A stretch of 64,000 nt of DNA from Halohasta litorea. Its GTDB lineage: Archaea; Halobacteriota; Halobacteria; Halobacteriales; Haloferacaceae. Position numbers and translations under genes: made by a program. The stretch is taken from contig NZ_JANHDJ010000002.1 in assembly GCF_024494645.1 (NCBI RefSeq), positions 372,001-436,000 on the forward strand, given 5' to 3'. How positions within the stretch are numbered: the stretch's first letter is position 1; every line of letters begins with the position of its first letter. Under the pieces are notes generated by a model. The model ran no database searches and was not told where the DNA came from. It saw only the letters and a program-made list of their open reading frames with translations. Below are positions 10,130 through 18,924 of this stretch, piece by piece.

Positions 10130-10609
10130 TCAGCCGTCGAGATACTGTCGATCCGACTCCTGGGCGGTGGGTGTCTCGCCGTCGACCCGTAGCTGCCAGC
10201 CCTCGATCACGGTCGGCTCGGTGAGGGCCTCCTGGAGCGTCGACCGGATGTCGGCGACATCGACGCCGTAGAAGTCCTCGGGGACGCCGTGAAGGTACTG
10301 CAGGGCGGTCTCGAAGAGGCTCCGCATCCCGTCGTCGTTCTCGAAATCGAAGTGCTTGTAGGCTCCGGCGGCGACCTGCACCATCCCGTGGAGGAACGCG
10401 CTTTCGGTGGTGCCGCTGCCGTAGTTGTACCATTCATCCTCGAAACAGTCGTGGGAGGCGTGGTACTCGCCCGCATTATAAAAGCGGACGCCGTAGAGGG
10501 TCGCCAGTCGGAGGGTGCCGTGCTCCCAGTGGCCGGTCTGGGGGTTCCAGCCCGTCGGCTCGCCGGAGAGTGGTGGCGCGACCGTCGGATCATGGGTGTG
10601 GTCGTCCAT
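10130..10609 (-). CDS. DUF309 domain protein
   Basis: A 159-residue DUF309-family protein, a small all-helical fold of unknown function. The diagnostic features are [19 protein letters not shown] and the second helix [16 protein letters not shown], whose His and Glu residues are conserved in the family and look like a metal or ligand site. I use the ATG at 10609 (MDDHTHDP); the frame is open 27 codons further, but those codons overlap the divergent promoter of the sugar dehydrogenase and are basic. It is divergently arranged with the PQQ-type gene, 87 bases apart. Confidence 0.85.
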   Translation of the reverse strand: MDDHTHDPTVAPPLSGEPTGWNPQTGHWEHGTLRLATLYGVRFYNAGEYHASHDCFEDEWYNYGSGTTESAFLHGMVQVAAGAYKHFDFENDDGMRSLFETALQYLHGVPEDFYGVDVADIRSTLQEALTEPTVIEGWQLRVDGETPTAQESDRQYLDG

Positions 10610-10664
10610 CCCGCTGTCACCTCTCTGCGCGTCGACGCGCCTAACTCCATCGGTCGGCCGCCTG

Positions 10665-10672
10665 TTTTTATT
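10665..10672 (+). promoter_or_regulatory. TATA box of the PQQ-type sugar dehydrogenase gene
   Basis: TTTTTATT lies 25-32 bases upstream of the ATG at 10697, the spacing expected for a leaderless haloarchaeal transcript, and this fixes the start of the downstream gene. Confidence 0.55.
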
Positions 10673-10696
10673 CCCATCGAGCGGTACCATCGACCA

Positions 10697-11863
10697 ATGA
10701 AGCGTCGACGGTACGTTTCAGTCGTTGGTGCAGCGGCGTTCGGGGGCACTGCTGGCTGTCTGGGCTCCGGTTCCGACACGGCGCTCCCCGCCGGTGTCGT
10801 CGCCGAAACAGTCACCGAGGAGCTCAGCAACCCCTGGGGGTTGGCGTTTCTCCCCGGCGACTCCCGGCTGGTCGTCACCGAGCGCGATACGGGACGGCTC
10901 GTCCTCGTCGACCGTGAGGACGGTACCCAAACGGCAATCGACGGCGTTCCGTCGGTGGATTCGGCCGGACAGGGTGGCCTGCTCGATGCGGCGATCCATC
11001 CCGATTTCCCCGCCGAGCCGTGGCTGTATCTGACCTACTCGGCGGCGACCGGCGACGGCCGGACGACGACTCACCTCGGCCGCGGGAGACTCGATCCCGA
11101 CGCCGCGACGCTCTCGGCCTTCGATGTGCTCCACGCCGCCGAACCGTTTCTCGATCGCGTCAATCACTACGGCTCGCGGGTCGTCTTCGGGGCCGATCGA
11201 TTGGTCTATCTGAGCGTCGGTGATCGACAGTTCAAGGACTTCGGGCCGGATCATGTCGCCCAAGACCTCAGCAACGACCTCGGGACGATCCTCCGCTTCG
11301 AGCCCGACGGCTCGATTCCCGATGATAATCCCTTTGTCGACACCTCTGAGGCCCGCGATCCGATCTACAGCTACGGCCACCGGAACCCACAGGGGTTGAC
11401 GGTCCACCCTGAGACGGGCGCACTCTGGGAATCCGAACACGGCGAGCGCGACGGCGACGAGCTCAACGTGATCGAGGCGGGTGGTAACTACGGCTGGCCG
11501 GTGGCGACGTATGCCTGCGAGTACGGCACCGACCAACCGATCGGCGACCCGCCCGCCGAGCGAGCGGACCTCATTCCGCCGGTCTACTACTGGGAGTGCG
11601 GCTCGGGTGGCTTCCCACCGGCGGGGATGACGTTCTACGACGGGCCGATCAGCGAGTGGCAGGGCGATCTGTTCGTCGGCAATCTCGCTGGGACGTACCT
11701 CGGTCGGTTTGTGGTCGACGGCACCGACGTGACCGAACGCGAGCCGCTGCTTGCGGACCGTGATTGGCGGATTCGGGCGGTCGAGACGGCTCCCAAGACG
11801 GGCCATCTCTACGTCGCGGTCGATGCTGGATCGGCACCACTCGTTCGGCTGCAGCCGGAGTAG
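10697..11863 (+). CDS. PQQ-dependent sugar dehydrogenase (soluble glucose dehydrogenase family), Tat lipoprotein
   Basis: A 388-residue exported protein of the soluble glucose/sorbosone dehydrogenase family, six-bladed beta-propellers that oxidise aldoses with PQQ. The N-terminus has an arginine-rich Tat-like signal ([10 protein letters not shown]) followed by a lipobox, GTAGC with Cys21 as the predicted lipid anchor, so the enzyme sits outside on the membrane. Propeller motifs follow: [21 protein letters not shown], the YGHRNPQG calcium/PQQ-site segment, and [13 protein letters not shown], all hallmarks of the family. Whether PQQ is made by this organism is not shown here; many archaeal members may use other ligands. 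It is a single-gene unit with its own TATA box. Confidence 0.85.
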   Translation: MKRRRYVSVVGAAAFGGTAGCLGSGSDTALPAGVVAETVTEELSNPWGLAFLPGDSRLVVTERDTGRLVLVDREDGTQTAIDGVPSVDSAGQGGLLDAAIHPDFPAEPWLYLTYSAATGDGRTTTHLGRGRLDPDAATLSAFDVLHAAEPFLDRVNHYGSRVVFGADRLVYLSVGDRQFKDFGPDHVAQDLSNDLGTILRFEPDGSIPDDNPFVDTSEARDPIYSYGHRNPQGLTVHPETGALWESEHGERDGDELNVIEAGGNYGWPVATYACEYGTDQPIGDPPAERADLIPPVYYWECGSGGFPPAGMTFYDGPISEWQGDLFVGNLAGTYLGRFVVDGTDVTEREPLLADRDWRIRAVETAPKTGHLYVAVDAGSAPLVRLQPE

Positions 11864-11920
11864 TCGGTCGAAGGGCTGGTGCGTTAGTGCAATCATCAAC
11901 ACTCCTGGAGTCGGCTGTGG

Positions 11921-12211
11921 TCAGTGGCTGCTCTCGGATTCCGGACGAGAATGGCCGTGGCCGATATAAAAGGCAAGCAGATTCGCCGTGAGGAGCCCGG
12001 AGAACACACCCAACTCCGTGATGGTGCCGACGCCGACTACGAGCACCAGGAGCGTCGGCACTGGGAGGACGACCGCTGCCCAGAAGCCGACCGCCTCGAC
12101 GGACGATCGGCCGATCAGACTGCGTGCTCGAAGCTGTTGGATCGGCGCGGTCGACTCGTCACCGCCTTCGGTGTGGGCACTGCGATCTGTGAGTGTTTGG
12201 GGGAGACGCAT
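11921..12211 (-). CDS. Small two-helix membrane protein
   Basis: A 96-residue protein with a charged N-terminal 40 residues, then two hydrophobic helices (about 42-63 and 65-84) and a short His/Ser-rich tail. I do not recognise the family. The reading frame has halophile codon use and a clear TATA box (12251-12260, AT-rich on both strands) upstream, so it is likely real. It sits between the convergent sugar dehydrogenase and tRNA-Thr. Confidence 0.65.
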   Translation of the reverse strand: MRLPQTLTDRSAHTEGGDESTAPIQQLRARSLIGRSSVEAVGFWAAVVLPVPTLLVLVVGVGTITELGVFSGLLTANLLAFYIGHGHSRPESESSH

Positions 12212-12250
12212 TACATCAATGTCCTGTGATCATGATAACGTCCCACACGG

Positions 12251-12260
12251 TTATAATTAT
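12251..12260 (-). promoter_or_regulatory. TATA box of the small membrane protein gene
   Basis: Minus strand ATAATTATAA, 40-49 bases before the ATG at 12211, giving a leader of about 15 nt. Confidence 0.5.
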
Positions 12261-12375
12261 TCGGTTACTATCTGGAAATGTCTCTCGTGGCTGTTCGACT
12301 ATCGGCTCCGTTAGTGGCTGCCTAACCCAGTGGAATCCATGCATCGCTCGCCGTTTTGATTCGTCGTAGAAACCA

Positions 12376-12449
12376 AGCCGGAGGAGGGATCCGAACCCTC
12401 GGCCTAATCCTTACGAAGGATTCGCTCTGCCAGGCTGAGCTACTCCGGC
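12376..12449 (-). tRNA. tRNA-Thr (anticodon CGT)
   Basis: A 74-nt cloverleaf on the minus strand: acceptor stem GCCGGAG/CTCCGGC, D-arm with GCTC/GAGC, anticodon stem AATCC/GGATT closing the loop TTCGTAA (anticodon CGT, reads ACG), a five-base variable region and T-arm GAGGG-TTCGGAT-CCCTC. The discriminator base is U, as usual in archaeal tRNA-Thr. There is no intron, and CCA is not encoded. Confidence 0.95.
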
Positions 12450-12475
12450 GCGCACTCTATGGTACCGCCATACAG

Positions 12476-12484
12476 CAAATAAGG
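12476..12484 (-). promoter_or_regulatory. TATA box of tRNA-Thr
   Basis: Minus strand CCTTATTTG, 27-35 bases before the tRNA 5' end. The tRNA-Lys promoter at 51051-51060 shares the CCTTATT core. Confidence 0.5.
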
Positions 12485-12499
12485 GTTGCGAAAGCCGAC

Positions 12500-13066
12500 T
12501 CAGAAATCGCCGTCTTCGTCAACGACCACGACCTCGCCGTCGACCACATCGACGTTGATCAACGTCTTGACCTCGTAGTCGGTATCATCGAGTTCGTTCG
12601 GGCCGACCTTTTTGATCACCGCAAGCACGTCGGCGACCTCCGCGCCCATTTCGGTCAGCGCATCCAGGATTGCCGTCATCGTCCCGCCGGTCGAGAGCAC
12701 GTCATCCAGGACGAGTACCCGGTCGCCCGCCTCCACGTCGTTGATGTACATCTCGGATTCCGAGTAGCCGGTGACCTGCGACAGCGAAACCTCGCCGTCG
12801 AGGCCATACGAGCGTTTGCGGATGATCGCCACCGGGATGTCGGTCGACAGCGAGACCGCCGTCGAGATGTGGATGCCCATTGCCGCCGGTGTGACGATCT
12901 TGTCGACGCCGTCGAGATCGACCTCCTGGATGATTCGAACGGTGATCTCGCGAAGCAGTTCCGGCTCCAGCATCGGGACGCCATCGCTGATGGGATGGAC
13001 GAAGTACTGGTAGCCGTCCTTTTCGGTTATCGGGGTGTCGAGAAGCGACTGCCGGAGACGATCCAT
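12500..13066 (-). CDS. hpt: Hypoxanthine/guanine phosphoribosyltransferase
   Basis: A 188-residue archaeal purine phosphoribosyltransferase that salvages hypoxanthine or guanine with PRPP. The PRPP-binding signature [13 protein letters not shown] is at residues 117-129, the PAAMGIHI loop at about 60-67 and the archaeal-type [10 protein letters not shown] segment at about 83-92. Length is usual for the archaeal Hpt family (about 185-190). A minus-strand TATA-like CATCTTTAGG lies about 25 bases upstream of the ATG at 13066, suggesting a leaderless message separate from the SDR gene that precedes it. Confidence 0.9.
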   Translation of the reverse strand: MDRLRQSLLDTPITEKDGYQYFVHPISDGVPMLEPELLREITVRIIQEVDLDGVDKIVTPAAMGIHISTAVSLSTDIPVAIIRKRSYGLDGEVSLSQVTGYSESEMYINDVEAGDRVLVLDDVLSTGGTMTAILDALTEMGAEVADVLAVIKKVGPNELDDTDYEVKTLINVDVVDGEVVVVDEDGDF

Positions 13067-13118
13067 ACGGTCACTTCTTCAGCCGAAACCTAAAGATGAC
13101 GATCAGCCGCTGGCGACG

Positions 13119-14714
13119 TTACCGCGTCCCAACGACCCTCGGCTCCCCGATCGTGAACTCGCAGTTCCCGCCGAACCGCGCCAGCGGCCGCGACCCGAGG
13201 TCCACCGACCGGAGGCTGTCGGCCCACGCGTGCTCGCCGAGCGACCAATCGGCCCGCCGACCCAGCGGCCAGAGGCCCAACTCCCCGGAAAACGTGTTCG
13301 GTATCTGTTGGAGCTCGCCATCCCGCACCGTGTAGGACGAAAGCGACAGCTCCCGATCCCGCGTCGGCGGCTGCTCGACTGCCAGCGACAGTACGTGCTG
13401 GCCCTCGACAGCCAGCCGGGTCCGTGTCACCCCGTCATCGTTCGCAATATCGATTTCGGCGACGGATTTCGGGTAGCCCCAGATCTCTCGGCCGAGCGCG
13501 CAGGCGGGCTCGGTCGTCACCGGCAACTGCCAGACGTAGCCGCCGACGCCCCCCGAGAGCGCAGACAGGAGCGGCAGCCGCCCGGTGTCCGGCACTGCTG
13601 GGATCATGATCGCCACCTCGTCGTAGGGGTCGATCTCGCCGCGCCCGATTCGGCTGTAATCGACTGACATGATTACGACCATCCCCCGCCGGGGCGTGAG
13701 CCGGACAGGCGCGAGCCTCGACGGCAGCAACGAGCCGACGCCCTCCGCCGACGCCGAGAGGACGACCCCCGAGATCGACGCGTGGGTCGACAGCGGCACC
13801 GACACCTCCTGGCCGGTCGAGAGCCGCCTCGTCGACTCGGCATCCGACCCACTGCTGAAACAGAACTCCCAGAGCCGCCGGGCGGTGATCGTCGCCCGGT
13901 TGAACGCTGGCGTCGACCAGTCGCTGATCGATGTCGGGAGCCACCGCTCGGAGCGCACGAACCGGCTCCGGCGACCGACGGGATATCGTGCCTTCGGGCT
14001 GTCGGCGGTCGCCGCCTCGACCACGGTGTCGGCCACTTTCTCGGGGGCAACCGCCAGTGGCCCGCCGTCGACCACCCATCCCGACTCGACCGTCTCGTAG
14101 ATGTCGCTGTAGGCGGGCGTTCGATCGCTGGGGAGCCGATCTGCCGCGCTCCCTGAAAACGCAGTGTCGACCCACGCTGGCTCGATCAGCGAGACCGAGA
14201 CCCCAGTGCCGCGGAGTTCCATCCGCAGGGAATCAGACAGCGATTCGACCGCCGCCTTCGCAGCCCCGTAGGTTCCGATTCCGGTCGACGGGGCGACCCC
14301 CAACACGCTCGATAGCATGATGATCCGCCCCCGGCCCTGCTCTCGCATCGCCGGGAGGGCGGCCTGTGTCATGTTGTGGGTGCCGTGGACGACGACATCG
14401 AACTGCTTCCTGGAGGCCTCGACGGATACGTCTTCGACCGGGCCGGGGACGGCAAATCCGGCGTTGTTGACCAGCACGTCGATCCGGCCCGTCTCGTCGA
14501 GCACCCGGTCGACGACTGCCTGGGGTTCCTCGCTGTCGGTGACATCGCAGTCGAGACACCGACAACCCGCCTCGACGGTCGCCGGGTAATCGGGGTCGAT
14601 ATCGGTCGCATACACCGTCCACCCCGCGTCGGCGAACGCCGCCGCGGTCGCCGCACCGATACCCGAGGCAGCGCCGGTGATGACGACAACAGGTCGACTG
14701 CTCGTGGCTGGCAT
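13119..14714 (-). CDS. Short-chain dehydrogenase fused to an acetoacetate-decarboxylase-family domain
   Basis: A 531-residue two-domain protein. Residues 1 to about 280 are a classical SDR oxidoreductase: nucleotide motif TGAASGIG at 13-20, NNAG at 83-86, catalytic Ser near 135, Y149 and K153. After a linker, residues about 300-531 match the acetoacetate decarboxylase (ADC) superfamily, with the landmark GREIWGYPKSVAEI; K416 aligns with the Schiff-base Lys of ADC, but the following Lys is Ser. The ATG at 14714 was chosen because a TTTATATA box lies 27 bases upstream (14741-14748). Both domains share one uninterrupted frame, so this is a true fusion. The substrate is unknown; a beta-keto or hydroxy acid is a reasonable guess. 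Confidence 0.85.
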   Translation of the reverse strand: MPATSSRPVVVITGAASGIGAATAAAFADAGWTVYATDIDPDYPATVEAGCRCLDCDVTDSEEPQAVVDRVLDETGRIDVLVNNAGFAVPGPVEDVSVEASRKQFDVVVHGTHNMTQAALPAMREQGRGRIIMLSSVLGVAPSTGIGTYGAAKAAVESLSDSLRMELRGTGVSVSLIEPAWVDTAFSGSAADRLPSDRTPAYSDIYETVESGWVVDGGPLAVAPEKVADTVVEAATADSPKARYPVGRRSRFVRSERWLPTSISDWSTPAFNRATITARRLWEFCFSSGSDAESTRRLSTGQEVSVPLSTHASISGVVLSASAEGVGSLLPSRLAPVRLTPRRGMVVIMSVDYSRIGRGEIDPYDEVAIMIPAVPDTGRLPLLSALSGGVGGYVWQLPVTTEPACALGREIWGYPKSVAEIDIANDDGVTRTRLAVEGQHVLSLAVEQPPTRDRELSLSSYTVRDGELQQIPNTFSGELGLWPLGRRADWSLGEHAWADSLRSVDLGSRPLARFGGNCEFTIGEPRVVGTR

Positions 14715-14740
14715 CGTATTCGGTGGATTTCGATCACCCA

Positions 14741-14748
14741 TATATAAA
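14741..14748 (-). promoter_or_regulatory. TATA box of the SDR-ADC fusion gene
   Basis: Minus strand TTTATATA, 27-34 bases upstream of the ATG at 14714; leaderless geometry that rules out the upstream in-frame ATG at 14762. Confidence 0.6.
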
Positions 14749-14762
14749 CCATCTGCTGACAC

Positions 14763-15533
14763 TCAGGTCTCGATTGCCCCGGTGTACTGGATCGTCTGCC
14801 AGACGAGCCCCCCGATGGCCGCCAGCGTCGCCCCGACAACACCGACCAGGAGGGGGTGGGCGATCACGTCGTAGGAAACCACCCCGGCGACGCTCAGGTA
14901 GGGCACCGCCAGGCCGACGACAAGCAGCCCCGCCCCGCCAGCAGTCAGCACGGTTGGGACCCGATTGTTCCCCGTCTGTTGGGCGATGGCGTTCGTGGCG
15001 ATGACGATCGCGCCGAGCGGCAGCAGCCCGAACAGCCAGACGTACGTCGACGTCGGCTGGTCGCCGAACCCATCGCTCAGTCCGGTCCCCTCCTGGACAC
15101 CGGTCTGGAACAGATACCGCTGGCCGTCGGCCTCGATGATCGTAAACACATCGTCGGGGGCGGCCTCGCCGTACTGGAACTCTGCTGGAGGTTCACGAAC
15201 CGAATCGCAGACGACCATCACGTCCCGACAGACCGGGAGTTCGTACCGGTACCACCCATCTCCGTCAGGTCCGCTGGCGATCGTCCGCTCGACGGCGAGC
15301 TGGCCCGTCGGCGAGAGCTCATCGACTGACGTTGCGTCCTCGGGGTCGAACCCATAGAGCTCGACGAGGTTTCCGAAATCACCCTGGTCGTCGGCGACAG
15401 CCTGATGCAAGTAGGGCGCTGGCTCGCCCGTCTGGTAGGGCGACCCAAACACCGGGTAGGGAGCGACGCCACTCAGCAACAACAGCGTCCCGACCACGAG
15501 TCCCGCGAGGAGCCGACGGCGGTCTCCGTCCAT
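14763..15533 (-). CDS. Conserved membrane protein with extracytoplasmic domain
   Basis: A 256-residue protein not assigned to a known family. Residues about 8-28 form a hydrophobic N-terminal helix; residues 30-165 form a polar domain that includes two nearby Cys (near 128 and 133); then come three hydrophobic helices before the C-terminus. The ATG at 15533 (MDGDRRRLL) is preferred, because the 41 codons upstream encode a basic, Cys/His-rich stretch unlike haloarchaeal proteins. Hypothesis: the polar domain is outside the membrane between helix 1 and helix 2. It ends 15 bases upstream of the TATA box of the SDR-ADC gene. Confidence 0.75.
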   Translation of the reverse strand: MDGDRRRLLAGLVVGTLLLLSGVAPYPVFGSPYQTGEPAPYLHQAVADDQGDFGNLVELYGFDPEDATSVDELSPTGQLAVERTIASGPDGDGWYRYELPVCRDVMVVCDSVREPPAEFQYGEAAPDDVFTIIEADGQRYLFQTGVQEGTGLSDGFGDQPTSTYVWLFGLLPLGAIVIATNAIAQQTGNNRVPTVLTAGGAGLLVVGLAVPYLSVAGVVSYDVIAHPLLVGVVGATLAAIGGLVWQTIQYTGAIET

Positions 15534-15646
15534 ACCCCGTGTCGGTGCGTCGGCGTCAAATCCGTTCCGACCGACGCTGCGGTGGGCAGGGCAACGGGAT
15601 AGCCGGTAACAAAACTTGTTTGGGAGTGATACACGATGGGGCGTAT

Positions 15647-16018
15647 ATGACTGCACTCGCCGAGCGGCTGGAACTCGATTCGCTCACGACGCTCGACTGG
15701 GTCGGTATCGTGCTGGCGCTTATCACCGCAACCGTGCATTTCGTTATCGGTCTCACGTTCGTTCCCGAACCTGGCGGCGTCCTCTTTCTGTTGGCCGCTG
15801 GCGGGTTCGTCGGGGCAATCGTGCTGTTACTCGTCGACTACCGCCGTCCGCTGCTGTACCTCGTCGGGATTCCGTACACGGGCGTTCAAATCGTCGCGTG
15901 GTACGCGATCAACCGGCCTGCGGGCCCCGCCGCTGTCGGCCTGCCGACAGCTATCGACAAGATCACACAGCTCGTGTTGATCGTCGTCCTCGTGTTGCTC
16001 TACCAGTGGGAAGCCTGA
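15647..16018 (+). CDS. Four-helix membrane protein
   Basis: A 123-residue membrane protein with four predicted helices (about residues 16-37, 42-63, 65-88 and 100-120). The family looks like one of the small conserved haloarchaeal membrane proteins of unknown function. The start ATG (MTALAERLEL) follows a weak TATA-like GTGATACAC about 20 bases upstream. It is first in a plus-strand cluster with a CDP-alcohol phosphatidyltransferase (40-base gap), a glycosyltransferase and a methyltransferase, so a role in membrane or lipid modification is possible. Confidence 0.75.
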   Translation: MTALAERLELDSLTTLDWVGIVLALITATVHFVIGLTFVPEPGGVLFLLAAGGFVGAIVLLLVDYRRPLLYLVGIPYTGVQIVAWYAINRPAGPAAVGLPTAIDKITQLVLIVVLVLLYQWEA

Positions 16019-16058
16019 ATGGTCTCACGGTCAGCCCTCGGCATTCTGGAGCCCCACG

Positions 16059-16799
16059 ATGGCTCGTGAGTACCCCCTCGACCGCTCGGCGGGCTGGCAG
16101 CGGTGGCCGACCCCACTGCTTGGGATCGGGCTGCTCGTCGTCGCGGCCGTCTGGCTGCTGCAAGCCCGGTTGGCTCTCGGGCTCTCGACCGCGTTCCTCG
16201 CCGGTGTCGCCGGTGGGCTGGTGACCGTCTCTGTTCCTGTCGGGTGGGCTGTCAGTCGGGCCGACGAGCCGATCACGTTTGCAACCGCCGTTACACTCTC
16301 TCGGGGGGCTGCCCTCGCGGTGTTTGCCGGGTTTTTGGCTACTGGTCTCCCGGCCGGTCGCGCCGCGTGGCTCCCGGCGGTGCTGTTTGCGATCGCCGCC
16401 GGACTCGATACCCTCGATGGGGCCATCGCCCGCGCGACCGACGCCATCTCCGAACTTGGCGGGCGACTCGACACCGAGATGGATGGCCTGACGGTGTTGT
16501 TCGGGACCGCCCTCATCGTCGCCGCCGATCTCGTCCCGCGTGTGTTCCTGCTCGTCGGCCTGGCGCGCTACCTGTTCGTCTTCGGCTGCTGGCTTCGGCG
16601 TCGGCGCGACTGCCCAGTCTACGACCTGCCGCCGAGCCAGCTCCGTCGAGTGCTTGGCGGACTGGCAATGGCGACGGTCTGGCTGGCCCTGCTCCCTGTT
16701 ACCGAACCGTCGGTGACCCGACCGGTCGCCGTTGTCGTCTTGGTCCCGTTCTGCTTCAATTTCAGCCGCGACTGGCTCACGGTCTCAGGCCGTCGCTGA
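16059..16799 (+). CDS. CDP-alcohol phosphatidyltransferase family protein
   Basis: A 246-residue membrane enzyme of the CDP-alcohol phosphatidyltransferase family, which transfers a phospho-lipid moiety from a CDP-activated lipid to an alcohol. The complete signature is present: D117, D120, G121, A124-R125, G134, D138 and D142. About seven hydrophobic segments surround it. The two leading helices before the motif are more than in small archaeal members such as archaetidylserine synthase. Substrate cannot be read from the sequence; being next to a glycosyltransferase and a methyltransferase, a lipid carrying a modified head group is plausible. Confidence 0.88.
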   Translation: MAREYPLDRSAGWQRWPTPLLGIGLLVVAAVWLLQARLALGLSTAFLAGVAGGLVTVSVPVGWAVSRADEPITFATAVTLSRGAALAVFAGFLATGLPAGRAAWLPAVLFAIAAGLDTLDGAIARATDAISELGGRLDTEMDGLTVLFGTALIVAADLVPRVFLLVGLARYLFVFGCWLRRRRDCPVYDLPPSQLRRVLGGLAMATVWLALLPVTEPSVTRPVAVVVLVPFCFNFSRDWLTVSGRR

Positions 16800-16855
16800 G
16801 TCGGTGTCGATCTTATAAGTGGTCTCCCACTAACACGACTAGCAACGAACACAGA

Positions 16856-17998
16856 ATGGAGATTGGACTGGTAGTGTACGGCGGGCTCGACGAAACCTCC
16901 GGTGGCTTTCGGTACAACCGACGGTTGGTCGACTATCTCCGAAGCCACGGCGACACCGTCGAGGTGATCGCGCTCCCGTGGCGCAACTACTGGCGAGGCG
17001 TCGTCGACGGCCTCCGATCGTCGGTCTCGACCCGACTGAACAGGCCGGTAGATGTGCTGCTCCAGGACGAACTCTGCCATCCGTCGCTGTGGCGGCAGAA
17101 CCACCGGCTGACTCGGCCGGGGGCGGTCGTCGCGCTCGTCCACCACGTGGGCTCCGACGACCACCACGGGCGGTGCCTGCGGCTGCGACGCTGGATCGAA
17201 CGTCGGTATCTCGACTCGGTCGACGGGGCGGTCTGTACCAGCAAGTTTACCCGACGACGGGCCGCCGCACTCGGGGGTGGCCTCGGCGAGAGCCTGGTCG
17301 CACCGCCCGCCGGTCGGGTCGAAGGGAGGGGACTCAGCGAGACGGCCGTTCGCCAGCGGGCCGCCGATGGGCCACTCCGAATCGCCTTCGTCGGGAACCT
17401 TCTCCCGCGAAAAGGGCTCACCACGCTACTGTCGGCGGTCAGTACGCTTGCACGCCGCCACGACTGTTCGGACTGGCGGATGACTGTCGTGGGCAGCGAG
17501 GCGGACCCGGAGTACGCTGCCACGGCTGCCGACCGGGCGGTGGAACTGGGAGTGGACGATCGTATCGAGTTCACCGGCGAAATCGCGGATAGCGAGCTGA
17601 CCGACGTATTCGAGGCCAGTCACGTGCTCTGTGTCCCCTCGCGGTACGAAGGGTTCGGCATGGTCTATCTCGAAGCCATGGAGTACGGCGTCGTCCCGAT
17701 CGCCAGCGCCCGCGGCGGTGCGGGCGAGTTTATTCGTAATGGCGACAACGGCTTCCTCGTCGACCCCGGCGACGAGGGCCGGATCGCCGCCCTGCTGGCC
17801 GACCTCGCGGCCGACAGAGCGCGACTCGCCGACCTCGGCGTGGCGGCCCTCGATACCGCGGCGGCCCACCCGAGTTGGGACGAGACGCTGGCCGCGGTTC
17901 GGTCGCTGTTGACTCGGATGGCGACTGATCGGTCGTCGTCGGCCGATCGTGCGGCCTCACCGAACGATACGCGGACCGAACAGGGTGGTCGGCCGTGA
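16856..17998 (+). CDS. GT4-family glycosyltransferase
   Basis: A 380-residue GT-B fold glycosyltransferase. The C-terminal half carries the GT4 hallmark IAFVGNLLPRKGLTTLL and the nucleotide-sugar-binding E-x7-E segment in SRYEGFGMVYLEAM; the N-terminal domain begins MEIGLVVYGGLDETSGGFRY, with the Gly-rich acceptor loop. A TATA box (CTTATAAG, about 16811-16818) precedes the ATG at 16856. The stop overlaps the GTG start of the following methyltransferase (GTGA). Donor and acceptor are unknown; the neighbours suggest a lipid or envelope acceptor. Confidence 0.88.
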   Translation: MEIGLVVYGGLDETSGGFRYNRRLVDYLRSHGDTVEVIALPWRNYWRGVVDGLRSSVSTRLNRPVDVLLQDELCHPSLWRQNHRLTRPGAVVALVHHVGSDDHHGRCLRLRRWIERRYLDSVDGAVCTSKFTRRRAAALGGGLGESLVAPPAGRVEGRGLSETAVRQRAADGPLRIAFVGNLLPRKGLTTLLSAVSTLARRHDCSDWRMTVVGSEADPEYAATAADRAVELGVDDRIEFTGEIADSELTDVFEASHVLCVPSRYEGFGMVYLEAMEYGVVPIASARGGAGEFIRNGDNGFLVDPGDEGRIAALLADLAADRARLADLGVAALDTAAAHPSWDETLAAVRSLLTRMATDRSSSADRAASPNDTRTEQGGRP

Positions 17999-18897
17999 CT
18001 ACCTTTCCCGAGTTCCTCACCGCAAAGCGAACTGTCGAGGATCGCGCCCTGAACCGTCGGGTGTGGGAGCAGTTCGTCACCGAGCTCGCGGAGCGAGCGG
18101 GCGGGAGCGATCCCGTCAGGATCGTCGAAATCGGGTCCGGAACCGGTTCGATGATCGCCCGGCTGGCCGACTGGGAGGCCCTGCCGCCGACGGTCTCCTA
18201 CCGCGCGGTCGACCTCGATGCTGAGACCGTCGACAGTGCCCGAAAGCGGCTCCCCGAGCGACTCCGGGCGGCTGGTTACACGGTCGACGAGCAGTCCGAC
18301 CCGATCCGCGCCCGCCGGACTGACAGCGACGGCACCGAGCGGACGATCGAGATCGGCCTGGAGACCGGCGACGGCTTCGCCATCGATGACGCGGCGGATG
18401 CGGTCATCGCTGCGGCCGTCCTGGATCTGGTCGACCTCCAGCCCGCGGTCGAGGACTTAAAAGGGGTTCTCGGCGACAACGGATTACTCTACGCGCCGGT
18501 TACGTTCAACGGCCACACCTCGTTTATCCCTCGTGACCCGGTCGACGACCGAATCGAGCGGCTCTATCACCGACACATGGACGAGGTTCGGGCACAGCCG
18601 GGAAGCAGTCGAGCGGGCCAGCAGCTTTTAAAAGAGCTCCCCGCGGCTGGCTACACCGTCCTGGAGGCGGGCGGGGCCGACTGGATCGTTCGTCCGACCG
18701 ATAGCGCGTATTCGGCCGCCGAGTCGGCCGTCCTGGAACACCTCCTGGAGACGATCGACGGCGCGCTGGCCGACTACCCGGCCGACGTGATCGAGCCTGA
18801 AACGAGAGCCGACTGGATCGAGCGCCGACGGGGCCAACTGGAGCGCGGCGAACTCACGCTCGTCGCCCACCATCTCGACGTGCTCGCCCGGCTGTAG
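17995..18897 (+). CDS. Class I SAM-dependent methyltransferase
   Basis: A 300-residue methyltransferase of the Rossmann type. Motif I is VRIVEIGSGTGSM at about residues 41-53, the acidic strand 2 end (AVDLDAETVD) follows, and a motif IV-like AVLDLVDLQPAVEDLK segment precedes the substrate-binding half. The start is GTG, overlapping the glycosyltransferase stop by four bases, so translation is coupled. The methyl acceptor is not evident; coupling to a GT4 enzyme suggests methylation of a sugar or of the same product. Confidence 0.85.
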   Translation: MTTFPEFLTAKRTVEDRALNRRVWEQFVTELAERAGGSDPVRIVEIGSGTGSMIARLADWEALPPTVSYRAVDLDAETVDSARKRLPERLRAAGYTVDEQSDPIRARRTDSDGTERTIEIGLETGDGFAIDDAADAVIAAAVLDLVDLQPAVEDLKGVLGDNGLLYAPVTFNGHTSFIPRDPVDDRIERLYHRHMDEVRAQPGSSRAGQQLLKELPAAGYTVLEAGGADWIVRPTDSAYSAAESAVLEHLLETIDGALADYPADVIEPETRADWIERRRGQLERGELTLVAHHLDVLARL

Positions 18898-18924
18898 TTC
18901 CCGGCTACGGCTCTACTCGCCCGG

